Shown: positions 7,275 to 14,783, counted from the first letter of the stretch. The stretch is 43,633 nucleotides of DNA from JAVBLG01 sp031553655 (GCA_031553655.1 JAVBLG010000033.1:1-43633); one strand, 5' to 3'. Notes: generated from the letters alone by a model not told the origin. A program made the numbers and translations.

Positions 7275-7934
7275 ATGATAACGTTGATATGTAAAAATAT
7301 AAAAGTATTATGTGCCTTTTTGACCGCATGGGCGTGCGTTTCTGCCGCTCCGTCCTTCAGCGCCGCATATGATCAGGATTTGCCTCCCGCATCCATAGGC
7401 GCAAGTGATGTATGGACGCGATATGGCGGCGCAAGACTGCACTATCTTGCGCTTGCCGGCTCCAGACAAGTTTGGTCCGGGGGTGCTTTGGGCTCTGACC
7501 CGGCCCTGCTGCCCAAGTTGCCTCCTCTTAAACGATGGTCGGAAAAAAAGCGGGTTTACCACAGCACAAGGAAAGCCGCGCCAGCCAAAACCGCCCAAGC
7601 CAAGGCGGCAAGCGCGCCTCCCCCCGCGTATGCGCCTCTGGGAAGGCCGGGACAGGGCGGTGATTCTTTTGGCTCTCAGGGGCCGTCATTTTCCGCACCA
7701 GCGGCTCAAACCGGCACACCGTCGGCAGTGACTCCGCCTTTCGATCCAGCGCATAAGCAGGCCGGAGTTCCGGCTGCCGGAGGAAATGGAATTTCCGTGT
7801 CGAAACCACCTGTAACCCCGCAGCAACAGCTATGGCCCTCGCCCGACAACGCACCGGTGGCCCCACGCACGGTAACGCCGGTAACACCACCGGCCGCCCC
7901 AGCTGTTATTAATGGGGTGAACACTACAAGATAG
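7275..7934 (+). CDS. Secreted Pro/Ala-rich protein of unknown function
   Basis: 219 residues, with AAAAGGAG 6 nt before the ATG. Residues 1-31 look like a signal peptide (basic KNIKV, hydrophobic LCAFLTAWACVSAA, cleavage near FSA-AYD). The mature part has a short ordered-looking stretch (ASDVWTRYGGARLHYLALAG, about 43-62) and then low-complexity sequence rich in Pro, Ala, Lys and Gln. This suggests an extended periplasmic or cell-wall-associated protein. It is flanked by the EAL gene (divergent) and tRNA-Met. No family is recognised. Confidence 0.6.
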   Translation: MITLICKNIKVLCAFLTAWACVSAAPSFSAAYDQDLPPASIGASDVWTRYGGARLHYLALAGSRQVWSGGALGSDPALLPKLPPLKRWSEKKRVYHSTRKAAPAKTAQAKAASAPPPAYAPLGRPGQGGDSFGSQGPSFSAPAAQTGTPSAVTPPFDPAHKQAGVPAAGGNGISVSKPPVTPQQQLWPSPDNAPVAPRTVTPVTPPAAPAVINGVNTTR

Positions 7935-8015
7935 CCTTATAGGCATGGAAAAATGTGCAAGTGGCTACTTTTATTGTCGTGCAAGAGCAAAAATAACTTT
8001 TACGTAAAAAAACTC

Positions 8016-8044
8016 TTGCCATACGACGCTGTTTACGTTAAATA
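8016..8044 (+). promoter_or_regulatory. Promoter of tRNA-Met
   Basis: TTGCCA at 8016-8021, a 17-nt spacer and TAAATA at 8039-8044, 15 nt before the first base of the mature tRNA. Spacing and position suit a sigma-70 promoter. Confidence 0.55.
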
Positions 8045-8059
8045 ATTTGCTTGGCAAAT

Positions 8060-8136
8060 GGCAAGGTAGCTCAGTTGGTTAGAGCGCGCGGTTCATACCC
8101 GCGTTGTCGGGGGTTCAACTCCCTCCCTTGCTACCA
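8060..8136 (+). tRNA. tRNA-Met (CAT), elongator type
   Basis: 77 nt form a complete cloverleaf. Acceptor GGCAAGG pairs with CCTTGCT (one G-U pair), the D-arm is TAGCTCAGTTGGTTAGAGC, the anticodon arm is CGCGG-TTCATAC-CCGCG with anticodon CAT, and the T-arm is GGGGG-TTCAACT-CCCTC; CCA is encoded. The paired G at position 1 fits elongator Met better than initiator. A CAT tRNA-Ile with lysidine cannot be excluded by eye. Its 3' end is the attachment site of the island that follows. Confidence 0.9.
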
Positions 8137-8221
8137 GAATTTAGTCCCGAGAGGGACGGCAAAACCCCGAAAGCCTTGATTATCAACGGTTTTCGGGGTT
8201 TATTCATTCCCACAAGGTGCC
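8120..8221. repeat. Island left direct repeat (att), 102 bp
   Basis: It begins with the last 17 nt of tRNA-Met (TCCCTCCCTTGCTACCA) and runs through the tRNA terminator to ACAAGGTGCC. The copy at 13779-13880 has the same length with about seven substitutions. Only this left copy is joined to a whole tRNA. This is the signature of a tRNA-targeted integrative element. Confidence 0.85.
8163..8202 (+). terminator. Terminator of tRNA-Met
   Basis: The stem AACCCCGAAA/TTTTCGGGGTT closes a loop of about 20 nt and ends in a T-containing run. It lies 26 nt after the CCA. The copy at 13822-13862 has the same stem with changes only in the loop and tail. Confidence 0.65.
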
Positions 8222-8550
8222 TTGGCCGCCCCGCCGCCGAGATTACCCCGCCGATACTGCTGACCGAACTTCGTAGAATCGAAATGCGCGGCGCTCGGGA
8301 CCAGACGCAGAGAGGTGTCGCTCTCAAGGCCCGCGCCGCCCCTCATGTTATCTCATACGCTTGGAACACCGCAGAGCATTTGCCCATAAACAAAAAGCGG
8401 CTACCCCACCGAAAATACAGCATAAGCTTATTGCAGCGAATGACCGTCGCTCACCCCACACGGTAACGAAATGAAAACAGGCCATTGCTTTTTGACGGGG
8501 AATGAATATAAATAGGGAAAGTAGGGTAAATAGGATAAACGCTCTCCCCG
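8222..8550. other. Intergenic stretch without a supported gene
   Basis: Open frames exist here, but they run through the tRNA terminator and have no ribosome binding site or recognisable product. The last 60 bases before 8561 are A/G-rich and probably hold the promoter of the toxin-antitoxin pair. Nothing else was recognised. Confidence 0.4.
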
Positions 8551-8560
8551 GAGGCTGAAA

Positions 8561-8830
8561 ATGGAAAATGTATTGGTGGACAACGCTAAAGTGATGGCGA
8601 AAGGGCAAATTACCTTGCCCAAGGACATACGCGACGCCTTGGGCGTCCAGACCGGCGACCGGGTTACGCTCATTCGCAAGGGCGATCAGGTCATTATGAT
8701 GAATGCGGCGGTTTATGCCATGAAAATGCTGCAAACGGCCATGGAAGGCGAAGCGGAGAAAGCGGGCATCGAGTCCGATGAAGACGTTACAGCCATAATC
8801 GCGGAAATGCGGGACGAGGATAACGGGTAA
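8561..8830 (+). CDS. AbrB/MazE-type antitoxin
   Basis: 89 residues with GGAGG 7 nt before the ATG. The swapped-hairpin AbrB domain is clear at about 8-52 (AKVMAKGQITLPKDIRDALG, then GDRVTLIRKGDQVIMMN). The acidic C-terminus (EAEKAGIESDEDVTAIIAEM) would be the toxin-binding tail. Antitoxins of this type bind their own promoter and neutralise a partner toxin. The next gene, a PIN-domain protein, starts at the last base of this stop codon (TAATG), the usual coupling of such pairs. Confidence 0.85.
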   Translation: MENVLVDNAKVMAKGQITLPKDIRDALGVQTGDRVTLIRKGDQVIMMNAAVYAMKMLQTAMEGEAEKAGIESDEDVTAIIAEMRDEDNG

Positions 8831-9135
8831 TGCGCCTTCTCATAGACACGAATATCCTGATTTCCGCTGCCCTGTTTCCGGACAGCGTACCGGCCAGGGC
8901 TTTTATAAAAGCTGTAACTCCGCCGTATGAGGCCGTTGTATGCGACTACTCCCTGGATGAAATGCGCCGGGTCTTCAATCGGAAGTTTCCCCACCGGCTC
9001 AACGATTTTGAGCGCTTTGTATCCGGCCTGACCCTTGCGGTCGAAATGGTGTTTACACCGCCTCGGGAGGAATGCGTCGAAGGGGAAAACGCCATGCCGA
9101 AAATTTTGACTGCGGCGGAGTTTTTAAGGGCGTGA
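8830..9135 (+). pseudogene. PIN-domain toxin with internal deletion
   Basis: 101 codons; PIN toxins paired with AbrB antitoxins usually have about 135-145. The start (MRLLIDTNILISAALFPDSVPARA) and the middle (VCDYSLDEMRRVFNRKFPHR) are typical, as is the end (KILTAAEFLRA). The block normally found before the end, containing an RDxKDQPIL-like stretch and the TGDKDF motif with catalytic Asp residues, is absent: VFTPPREECVEGE runs straight into NAMPKILTAAEF. An in-frame loss of roughly 30-35 codons would remove part of the metal site. The product is probably inactive as an RNase, though it may still bind the antitoxin. Confidence 0.75.
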
Positions 9136-10149
9136 GGCCGCCGCGAAACGCCCAAACTCTATAAGCCTGGTCTTTTCCGGGTGCAAATTCAGCGAAAACG
9201 CCTTGAGTCGAGCCGTCAGGGCGCTCAAGAACGCCTCAGCTTCGCATTTATGCTGAAATCCCATGACGAAGTCGTCCGCGTATCGTACGATAATTACATC
9301 TCCGACTGCGTACTTCTTACGCCACCATGTCACCCAATCATCAAGCACATAATGCAGAAATATATTCGCAAGTAACGGCGATATGACCGCTCCTTGAGGA
9401 GTTCCCACAGTTGTACTTGACCATTCCCCAGCTTCAGATACTCCGGCTCGTAGCCATTTTCCAATGATACGTAGGAGTCTCTGGTCAGCTATTCTGCGTT
9501 CCAGAAAACGAAACATCCATTCGTGGGAGATGGAATCAAAGAATCCCTGGATGTCCGCGTCCAGCACATAGTTCACTTTCTTGCTTTCTATGGCAACATA
9601 AAGCGCGTCGAGCGCATCATGACAGCCCCGTTCCGGCCTGAAACCGTAAGAAAATCCGTAGAATTCCGTCTCGTATACGGCGGAAAGCACCGCGCCAACC
9701 GCATATTGGACTATTTTGTCTTCCAAAGATGCGATCCCGAGCGGGCGTTTCTTGCCGTCTGGTTTGGGAATATACACACACAAGGATGGTTTGGCTCGAT
9801 AGCCGCCGGTGTGTATCCGTTTATGCAGGTCTACAAGATTCTTTTCAAGGTCAGCCCCATACGACGACCACTCTTGACCGTCTATCCCTGGTGCGGCATT
9901 ACGTTTCAGCGCGTAATAACTAGATTTCAGGGTTTGTATGGTAACGTGGTGCAGCAGAGCTGAAAACCGTGCGCTTTTATCCTTTTCAGCCACTTTTCGC
10001 ACACGCAGCAATCCTTGTGACATGCATTCCACAAGGTTATCCTCGTGTACTTGCCCGTCTCTGAGTACGGCGCATGGTGCATTGCTTCGTGTTCCCCATG
10101 AGTCTTCCCCTTCCCTCCTCTGCCTCCGCGTATGGTTTGTTGTCACCAT
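9124..10149 (-). pseudogene. ltrA: Group II intron reverse transcriptase, C-terminally truncated
   Basis: 341 residues of the RT domain: SYYALKRNAAPGIDGQEW, KRPLGIASLEDKIVQ, YGFRPERGCHDALDAL, the polymerase Asp region LDADIQGFFDSI, GTPQGAVISPLLANIFLHY, and the catalytic YADDFVMGF. The protein ends shortly after TRLIEFGRFAA. The thumb/maturase domain X and any endonuclease domain are missing; a full protein would be about 420-560 residues. The break coincides with the end of the PIN gene, so the 3' part of the intron was lost by deletion. Not expected to support splicing or retrohoming. Confidence 0.88.
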
Positions 10150-10575
10150 ATTTGTTCGGCAGATTCTCAGGTACTATGAGAAAATCAGACTTCTCCAGAC
10201 CGTGCATGTACGGATTTCGAATCCATCTTCCCGTACCGTCCGACCTTGTCCATCAAAGATAGGAAATCTGGAGACCTCACGGCTCCCGCTCATAAAGTTT
10301 CCACACATGCCGGGGTCTATGACAGCGCGGGATCCAACGTCATCTTGCACATTACCGTTGACGTTGATGTTGATGTTGCCTTCTGCATGCCTAACTTCAT
10401 GGGCATCCCGGAACAGGTATTTCGCTGCTCAATTTCCCGGCCTATGTGTACCCCTGTCAACGCTTCGCCCATACCCTCACGGATATACACGCATGACTCG
10501 GGGCCGGTGTGGTGTGCCAACCTTCACCGTAAGGCTCTTTCATCCTCGGCTTTATGACGGTTTGTGCCGTCGCAC
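9137..10575 (-). mobile_element. Truncated group II intron (5' part)
   Basis: The likely 5' end is the GTGCG at 10575-10571 on the minus strand (GTGCGACGGCACAAACCGTC). It is followed by about 420 nt of non-coding sequence in the place of ribozyme domains I-III, then the RT gene. Domains V and VI are missing because the element is cut at about 9137. A short tandem of GTTGAY hexamers (10357-10374 on the plus strand) interrupts the ribozyme part. The 5' boundary rests on the GTGYG consensus only. Confidence 0.6.
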
Positions 10576-10729
10576 TAAGCATTACCTCTGTATGTCCCCC
10601 CATGCCGCCCCCGGCTTTATGTAGGCAGGAGGAAAAGAGGAAGACCACTGGCCAGCGGCCAGAGAATACAATAACATGACGGGCGCGGCCTGCCTCTTGC
10701 CAACAACGCCCGGAAGGGTTAAATAAAAT

Positions 10730-10765
10730 GAAAGGGCCAGAGTGCGTCTAACACTCCGGCCCCCG
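10730..10765 (-). terminator. Terminator for leftward transcript
   Basis: Read leftward: stem GGGCCGGAGTG / CACTCTGGCCC (one G-T pair) with loop TTAGACG, then TTTCATTTTATTT. It would end a transcript coming from the small ORF at 10890-11000. A second hairpin, GGCCCCTAC...GTAGGGGCC with a 16-nt loop, lies between them at about 10834-10867. Confidence 0.55.
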
Positions 10766-10889
10766 GCACGGGACAGTTCATTGTGGGCCTCCCCGACCGG
10801 TTAAAGGGTTTTGAGTCCCATACCCGATGGATTGGCCCCTACGGTGTTCTCAGGCGCTGTAGGGGCCCTCATATCCACCGGGCTGCCTG

Positions 10890-11000
10890 TTATCTCATGA
10901 ATAATCTATCCACGAGCCAGTAAGCCAGACGGGTAATAGCGCCCAACAGGGCCGCTTTGATTGCCGTCCAGGCAAAGCTTTTGGCTTGCCTTTTATTCAA
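10890..11000 (-). CDS. Possible 36-aa membrane peptide with TTG start
   Basis: A TTG codon (11000-10998) lies 5 nt after a full AGGAGG site (complement of 11006-11011). The peptide has a basic start (NKRQAKSFAWTAIKAALLGA) and a hydrophobic/amphipathic end (ITRLAYWLVDRLFMR). It could be a membrane-active peptide or a phage-type small protein. Downstream on the same strand come two even shorter frames (one with GGGGAGG before its ATG) and a terminator. The strong Shine-Dalgarno site is the main evidence, and the function is unknown. Confidence 0.4.
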   Translation of the reverse strand: MNKRQAKSFAWTAIKAALLGAITRLAYWLVDRLFMR

Positions 11001-11143
11001 TCACGCCTCCTTTCTGCCCGTGCCTACGGTCAGGGGAGGCCCCGTTTATCCCTACTCCCGGCAACATGCCGCTTTCAGGATAAGCGCCATACTCAAGCTT
11101 TTGCCCTGCGCTGTCAACATGCTTTCGCCTTGCAATTCACCGC

Positions 11144-11202
11144 TTGACACCTTCACAATCTTTGTTTATCAAATCTCCTTACGAAGTTAAGAGAATTTGA
11201 TA
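11144..11202 (+). promoter_or_regulatory. Promoter and palindromic operator of the serine recombinase
   Basis: TTGACA at 11144-11149, a 17-nt spacer and TATCAA at 11167-11172. An inverted repeat, TATCAAAT at 11167-11174 and ATTTGATA at 11195-11202, begins at the -10 and lies 20 nt before the recombinase ATG. The geometry suits autoregulation or a recombinase binding site. Confidence 0.5.
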
Positions 11203-11221
11203 AGATATAGGACAACTCGCC

Positions 11222-11908
11222 ATGCAAAAGACTTTTGTAAGCTATCTCAGGGGATCAACCGCCAAGCAAGGCCATTCCGGCTTGGGGCTTGAAGCGCAGC
11301 AAGAGGCCGTAAAAGCCCATATCAAGCAGGAAGGCGGGCAACTGCTGGCTGAATATGTGGAAGTGGAAAGCGGAAAAAGGGGAACTGAAAGCCGCCCACA
11401 GCTTGCCAAGGCCCTTGAGAATTGCCGTCTCACCGGCGCTGTTCTGATAATAGCCAAGCTTGACCGCCTTTCCCGTGATGCTCATTTTCTGCTTGGACTG
11501 CAAAAATCGTCCGTTCTGTTTGTATGCACCGATATGCCACAGGCCAATGAGTTGACCGTTGGCATTATGGCTCTGGTAGCCGAGGAAGAACGCAAGGCTA
11601 TTTCCAGGCGCACCAAAGAGGCCCTTGCGGCGGCCAAGGCCAGAGGGGTAAAGCTCGGTTGCCCGAACGGCGCGGCCCACTTGCGGAAGTACGGCAATGC
11701 GGCGGGAGTGGACGCCATCAAAGCCAAGGCCGATGAACACGCCGAAGCCTTGCGGGAAACCGTTGCGGAAATACGGGCGGCAGGCATAACAAGCAGCAAC
11801 GGCATTGCCGGGGAATTGAACCGCCGACACATTGCGACACCACGAGGCGGTAAATGGTATGCGGCTTCGGTGGCTAGACTGCGTGTTAAGATTGACGCTT
11901 TAATATAG
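11222..11908 (+). CDS. Serine recombinase (resolvase/invertase family)
   Basis: 228 residues. The catalytic domain (about 1-145) shows YLRGSTAKQ with the nucleophile Ser, the conserved IAKLDRLSRD segment and the EEERKAISRRTKEALAAAKARG long helix region. The C-terminal part (about 160-228) looks like a recombinase helix-turn-helix that ends in a typical GGKWYAASVARLR. The protein is longer than a Tn3 resolvase and much shorter than large serine integrases. It may resolve, invert or excise the island. It has its own promoter and palindrome immediately upstream. Confidence 0.9.
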   Translation: MQKTFVSYLRGSTAKQGHSGLGLEAQQEAVKAHIKQEGGQLLAEYVEVESGKRGTESRPQLAKALENCRLTGAVLIIAKLDRLSRDAHFLLGLQKSSVLFVCTDMPQANELTVGIMALVAEEERKAISRRTKEALAAAKARGVKLGCPNGAAHLRKYGNAAGVDAIKAKADEHAEALRETVAEIRAAGITSSNGIAGELNRRHIATPRGGKWYAASVARLRVKIDALI

Positions 11909-12044
11909 GTAATAGCATATTGCGTGAAAAGGGCATTATTTTTTCTAGCATTCATTTATGGCTTTTCCATTTGTTACAAGTCGGATTAAAATCTTTGCGA
12001 TTAAGTAATAGTTATAATATTTATTAACGCAAAAAAGGCTGAAT

Positions 12045-13334
12045 ATGTCTGAAGCTAATTTGGTTGTTATCCTTCCAGAAAGGGATGTTGAAGCCATTGC
12101 GAGTACTATAATGTCCTCTGTTAGGGAAGAAGTACAAGGCAACCCTTATTTGCAAGAAGCGATGACTGTTCTGAAGGCTGGCGGTTTAAGAAGTGCTATA
12201 GGCTCGTATTGGAATGCCGTAGTTGATGATTTGCGAAACAAGGCCATGCATAGGAGTCTTTCCTTGTTTAACAAGGAGATGAATAAAAATGTTAAAATAT
12301 ATGAAGACTTTCAAGATTCAGTAACAGATAAGGACTTGATTGATGGCTGTTACAAAATCGGCGTTATTGATTGGGAGGCCAAAAAAATATTACACCAAGC
12401 CAGAGAAACAAGGAATATTTTTGACGGGCATCCTAGGAGTAGTAATCCGCACATATTAAAAGTTCTCAGCATGATAACAGATTGCAATCGATATGTTCTT
12501 TCTCGAGACTATCCCTTATCCATTATAGATATCAATGAATATATTAATAAAATGGACTCGGAAAGTTATAATAGGAATGAACTTCTTGTAGACCAGGCAC
12601 TGGCTGATTTACCTGAAATATATAAAGTGGAACTGGTTAATATGCTCTATGGCGCATATACACATGAGAGTTCATCTACTACGTTGCGAGCTAATATAGA
12701 ATTTTGTTTGCCGATACTATGGAAAGAGTTGACTAAAGAAACGAAGAACCAAATTGGAAAAAGATTTGATAGGGAAATGCTGGATGGCAATAAGGATAAA
12801 ACCGAGCTTGCGATTGATTTTTTAATAAAAATAAATGGATTAAGGTATGTATCGACTGCTTCGAGGAAATGTATTTTTGAGCCTGTCATTAAATATTTAG
12901 AAGAGAATCTTGACGATTGGAGTAAAGAGGCAGATGCTGTTAAAAAATTATCAATACTTGGTACTAATATTCCTAAGACACTGATTGGGCGTTATGTTAC
13001 TTGCCTGACAAAGACTTTTGTGGGGTATATTGGCTCTAGTTATCAGTTTAATCGAAAAGATTTTTACTCTAATGGTGCTGAGTCGCATGTTTTAAAACTA
13101 TTTTCTCTTCTTGATGATTATGCAGTCGAAGCTTTTAGAGGGGCTTTGGAAACAGATAGAGAGCTAATTAAGAGAGTGTTAGAAGGTGAAGTCAAGCTTA
13201 AGAGAGTGCAAAAGCTTGCTTCGGTGCTCTCTTCTCGTGAGGGGATACGGGCGGATTTGTTGTTGTTTTTGAAAGAATTAGAAGCTATTAGCTTTGACAA
13301 ATTTGTAAAAACCAATAAGTCGAGAATACGATAG
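12045..13334 (+). CDS. AT-rich cargo protein with HEPN-like motif
   Basis: 429 residues, predicted all-helical and soluble, no signal peptide. The region 40-130 (LKAGGLRSAIGSYWNAVVDDLR ... ARETRNIFDGHP) resembles a HEPN fold. Helix one carries the AxxxxWxAVvdxLR pattern, and R123-N124-x4-H129 fits the R-polar-x-H RNase motif. The rest (about 150-429) shows no recognised domain. Codon use and GC are far lower than in neighbours, a sign of transfer. HEPN proteins are common RNase effectors in toxin-antitoxin and anti-phage systems, and the place inside an integrative island fits a defence role. The HEPN call is by eye; the role is inference. Confidence 0.55.
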   Translation: MSEANLVVILPERDVEAIASTIMSSVREEVQGNPYLQEAMTVLKAGGLRSAIGSYWNAVVDDLRNKAMHRSLSLFNKEMNKNVKIYEDFQDSVTDKDLIDGCYKIGVIDWEAKKILHQARETRNIFDGHPRSSNPHILKVLSMITDCNRYVLSRDYPLSIIDINEYINKMDSESYNRNELLVDQALADLPEIYKVELVNMLYGAYTHESSSTTLRANIEFCLPILWKELTKETKNQIGKRFDREMLDGNKDKTELAIDFLIKINGLRYVSTASRKCIFEPVIKYLEENLDDWSKEADAVKKLSILGTNIPKTLIGRYVTCLTKTFVGYIGSSYQFNRKDFYSNGAESHVLKLFSLLDDYAVEAFRGALETDRELIKRVLEGEVKLKRVQKLASVLSSREGIRADLLLFLKELEAISFDKFVKTNKSRIR

Positions 13335-13375
13335 TGGAAGTTGTTTGCTTTTTAACTATATTCTAATAGTTGAAA

Positions 13376-13543
13376 ATGTCGTATGAAGCCGGAGTGTTCG
13401 CGTCTTTGGCGGATGAAATCCTTTTCTCCAAAGCATATATTGAGAACGGGGCTGTCACATGGCCCGGCGGCTACCTAGGCCTTGCGCCCGATGACATGCA
13501 CAAGACATTGCCGCAAGCGGTGAATGGACTCCGTGACAAGTAA
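13376..13543 (+). pseudogene. DUF2442-like protein fragment, 55 aa
   Basis: Short frame MSYEAGVFASLADEILFSKA followed by YIENGAVTWPGGYLGLAPDDM. This matches the C-terminal half of DUF2442 proteins (…G.f..L.d...F..a.ie.g.v.WP...dlaPd.my). The N-terminal half is absent and there is no good ribosome binding site. DUF2442 genes are often paired with DUF4160 in small two-gene units; no partner is present here. Read as a remnant. Confidence 0.5.
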
Positions 13544-13778
13544 CGCCACAGGCCGCAAAGTCGTGGTCTGTATAGCTCAGACATATATTTTGATAACTTC
13601 ATTTAGCTGTTGACAAACCACCTTCCCGCAGTTCATCATTGCGGATAAGTCGTGCTCACAGCGGCTGTACACAACCGGCAAAATTCGGCGCTTACCGGCA
13701 GACGGCTTGCCAAGGATAGACATAATTTTCAAATAATTACGACATATTCTCCAAGGGAAACCCACCAAAAACAAGAAT
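13544..13778. other. Island end, no supported gene
   Basis: A 65-codon frame lies on the minus strand (about 13577-13774), ending LSAMMNCGKVVCQQLNEVIK. It lacks a convincing ribosome binding site and matches no family recognised here. It may be debris of a lost gene. Confidence 0.3.
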
Positions 13779-13880
13779 TCCCTCCCTTGCTACCAAAATT
13801 TAGTCCCGAGAGGGACAGCAAAACCCCGAAGACCTTGATTGTCAACGGTTTTCGGGGTTTTTTCATTCCCACAAGGTACC
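13779..13880. repeat. Island right direct repeat (att), 102 bp
   Basis: Second copy of the repeat at 8120-8221, starting with the last 17 nt of tRNA-Met and including a working-looking terminator (13822-13862, stem AACCCCGAA/TTTTCGGGGTT). There is no tRNA body upstream, only unrelated AT-rich sequence. This marks the right boundary of the island. Confidence 0.85.
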
Positions 13881-13965
13881 ATAAGAAGGTTCTTCGCCAA
13901 AGGCGGGGGCAAGCCCTTTTTTTAGAGTCTTTTCCCGACGCGTCTCTATTTAATTTTTCCATCCA

Positions 13966-14321
13966 TTAACAGCGCAGTACTCTGACCCGTAATCGGTAGT
14001 TCTCAAAATTTCTGAAGCCGTACGCCTGGCGTTGGATCAGCTTCATTTTGCGATGGAAGCCTTCAGTTATTCCGTTATTTTTGGTGTAACGAAACACGCG
14101 GGCCACTTCTTCACGCCAGTTATAGAGCTTTTTGCCCAAAGTTTTCAGCGGAGCAAATGGAGTTTGCTTCAAGTCGCGCACCTTGGCAAAGAATTCAGAA
14201 ACATATCTGCGGCAACCGCTTTTCAGCATGAGCCGCATCAGTCGGCCACGCCCATAGGCCAGACCTGGTCCGTCGAGCTTTTTACATACTTCAGAAAAAT
14301 GCTGGTTTACAAAATGCTCTA
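13966..14321 (-). pseudogene. ISL3-family transposase, 3' fragment
   Basis: The frame can be read from about 14320 to 13966: EHFVNQHFSEVCKKLDGPGL... then the highly typical ISL3 end YTKNNGITEGFHRKMKLIQR and AYGFRNFENYRLRV. Only the C-terminal 115 or so codons remain; the zinc-finger start and most of the DDE domain are lost. The first codons overlap the end of the next gene by a few bases. It lies just outside the right att repeat of the island. Confidence 0.75.
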
Positions 14322-14684
14322 TTTCCAGGCCGCCAGCTCAACAACGAATTCCTCCAGATCATTGGGCTGCCCTTCCTGATGGCCTTCCGGATACAGCAAG
14401 GCCGACATATAAAATGTTGAATTCAGGGCCAGAGCGTTGGCGGCGCTTGCGCTGAACCGCCCAATCCGCTTTTGGGCTCTGGCAGCCAGATCCGCCGGCA
14501 GAGCAGGAAAATACGGCGTAACGTCATTTTCCAGCGCGGCCAGAATTTCGGCCTTATGTCGCATAAGTTCACGATAATGATCGGGATCATTATCGTGTTG
14601 GATGGCGCGGCGAGCCTCGGATTCAATATCGCGCAACGTGGCGCAACGTTCTTCAAGAAGGGCCGACAGGCTGAGGGGGGGCAT
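14319..14684 (-). CDS. Small conserved-looking protein at the end of a glycosyltransferase operon
   Basis: 121 residues from the ATG at 14684, chosen because GGAGG lies 8 nt upstream; a longer frame begins at 14723 without such a site. The protein is helical, acidic and soluble (LLEERCATLRDIESEARRAI, then AALENDVTPYFPALPADLAA), with no motif recognised. It follows the GT9 gene by 100 nt on the same strand and is probably the last gene of the STAS-FapA-CgeB-GT9 unit. Confidence 0.55.
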   Translation of the reverse strand: MPPLSLSALLEERCATLRDIESEARRAIQHDNDPDHYRELMRHKAEILAALENDVTPYFPALPADLAARAQKRIGRFSASAANALALNSTFYMSALLYPEGHQEGQPNDLEEFVVELAAWK

Positions 14685-14783
14685 GATATAAACCTCCGCA
14701 GGTTGTTTATATCTAAAATGCATCCAAATCGCTTCGATGGCAATACTCAGCCTACAATTGTAACAAAAAAACTGAACGCTTCG

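Larger units (their letters stand above)
8137..13778. mobile_element. tRNA-Met integrative island, partly decayed
   Basis: The segment lies between the two 102-bp direct repeats that duplicate the tRNA-Met 3' end and terminator. It carries a toxin-antitoxin remnant, a truncated group II intron, a small ORF, a serine recombinase, an AT-rich HEPN-like gene and a DUF2442 fragment. Base composition changes sharply inside it, with 12.0-13.3 kb very AT-rich. No tyrosine integrase is visible; that would be the usual tRNA-targeting enzyme. Either the serine recombinase is used or the original integrase has been lost. Confidence 0.75.

Noticed and set aside
8104..8466. 120-codon frame beginning in tRNA-Met
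   Set aside because: It starts inside the tRNA and passes through its terminator.
10357..10380. GTTGAY hexamer tandem, considered as CRISPR or iteron
   Set aside because: Only about four 6-bp units with no spacers, inside a decayed intron; too short for either call.
9938..10624. 228-codon plus-strand frame near the group II intron
   Set aside because: It runs antisense to the intron RT start and the ribozyme domains; no start signal or homology.
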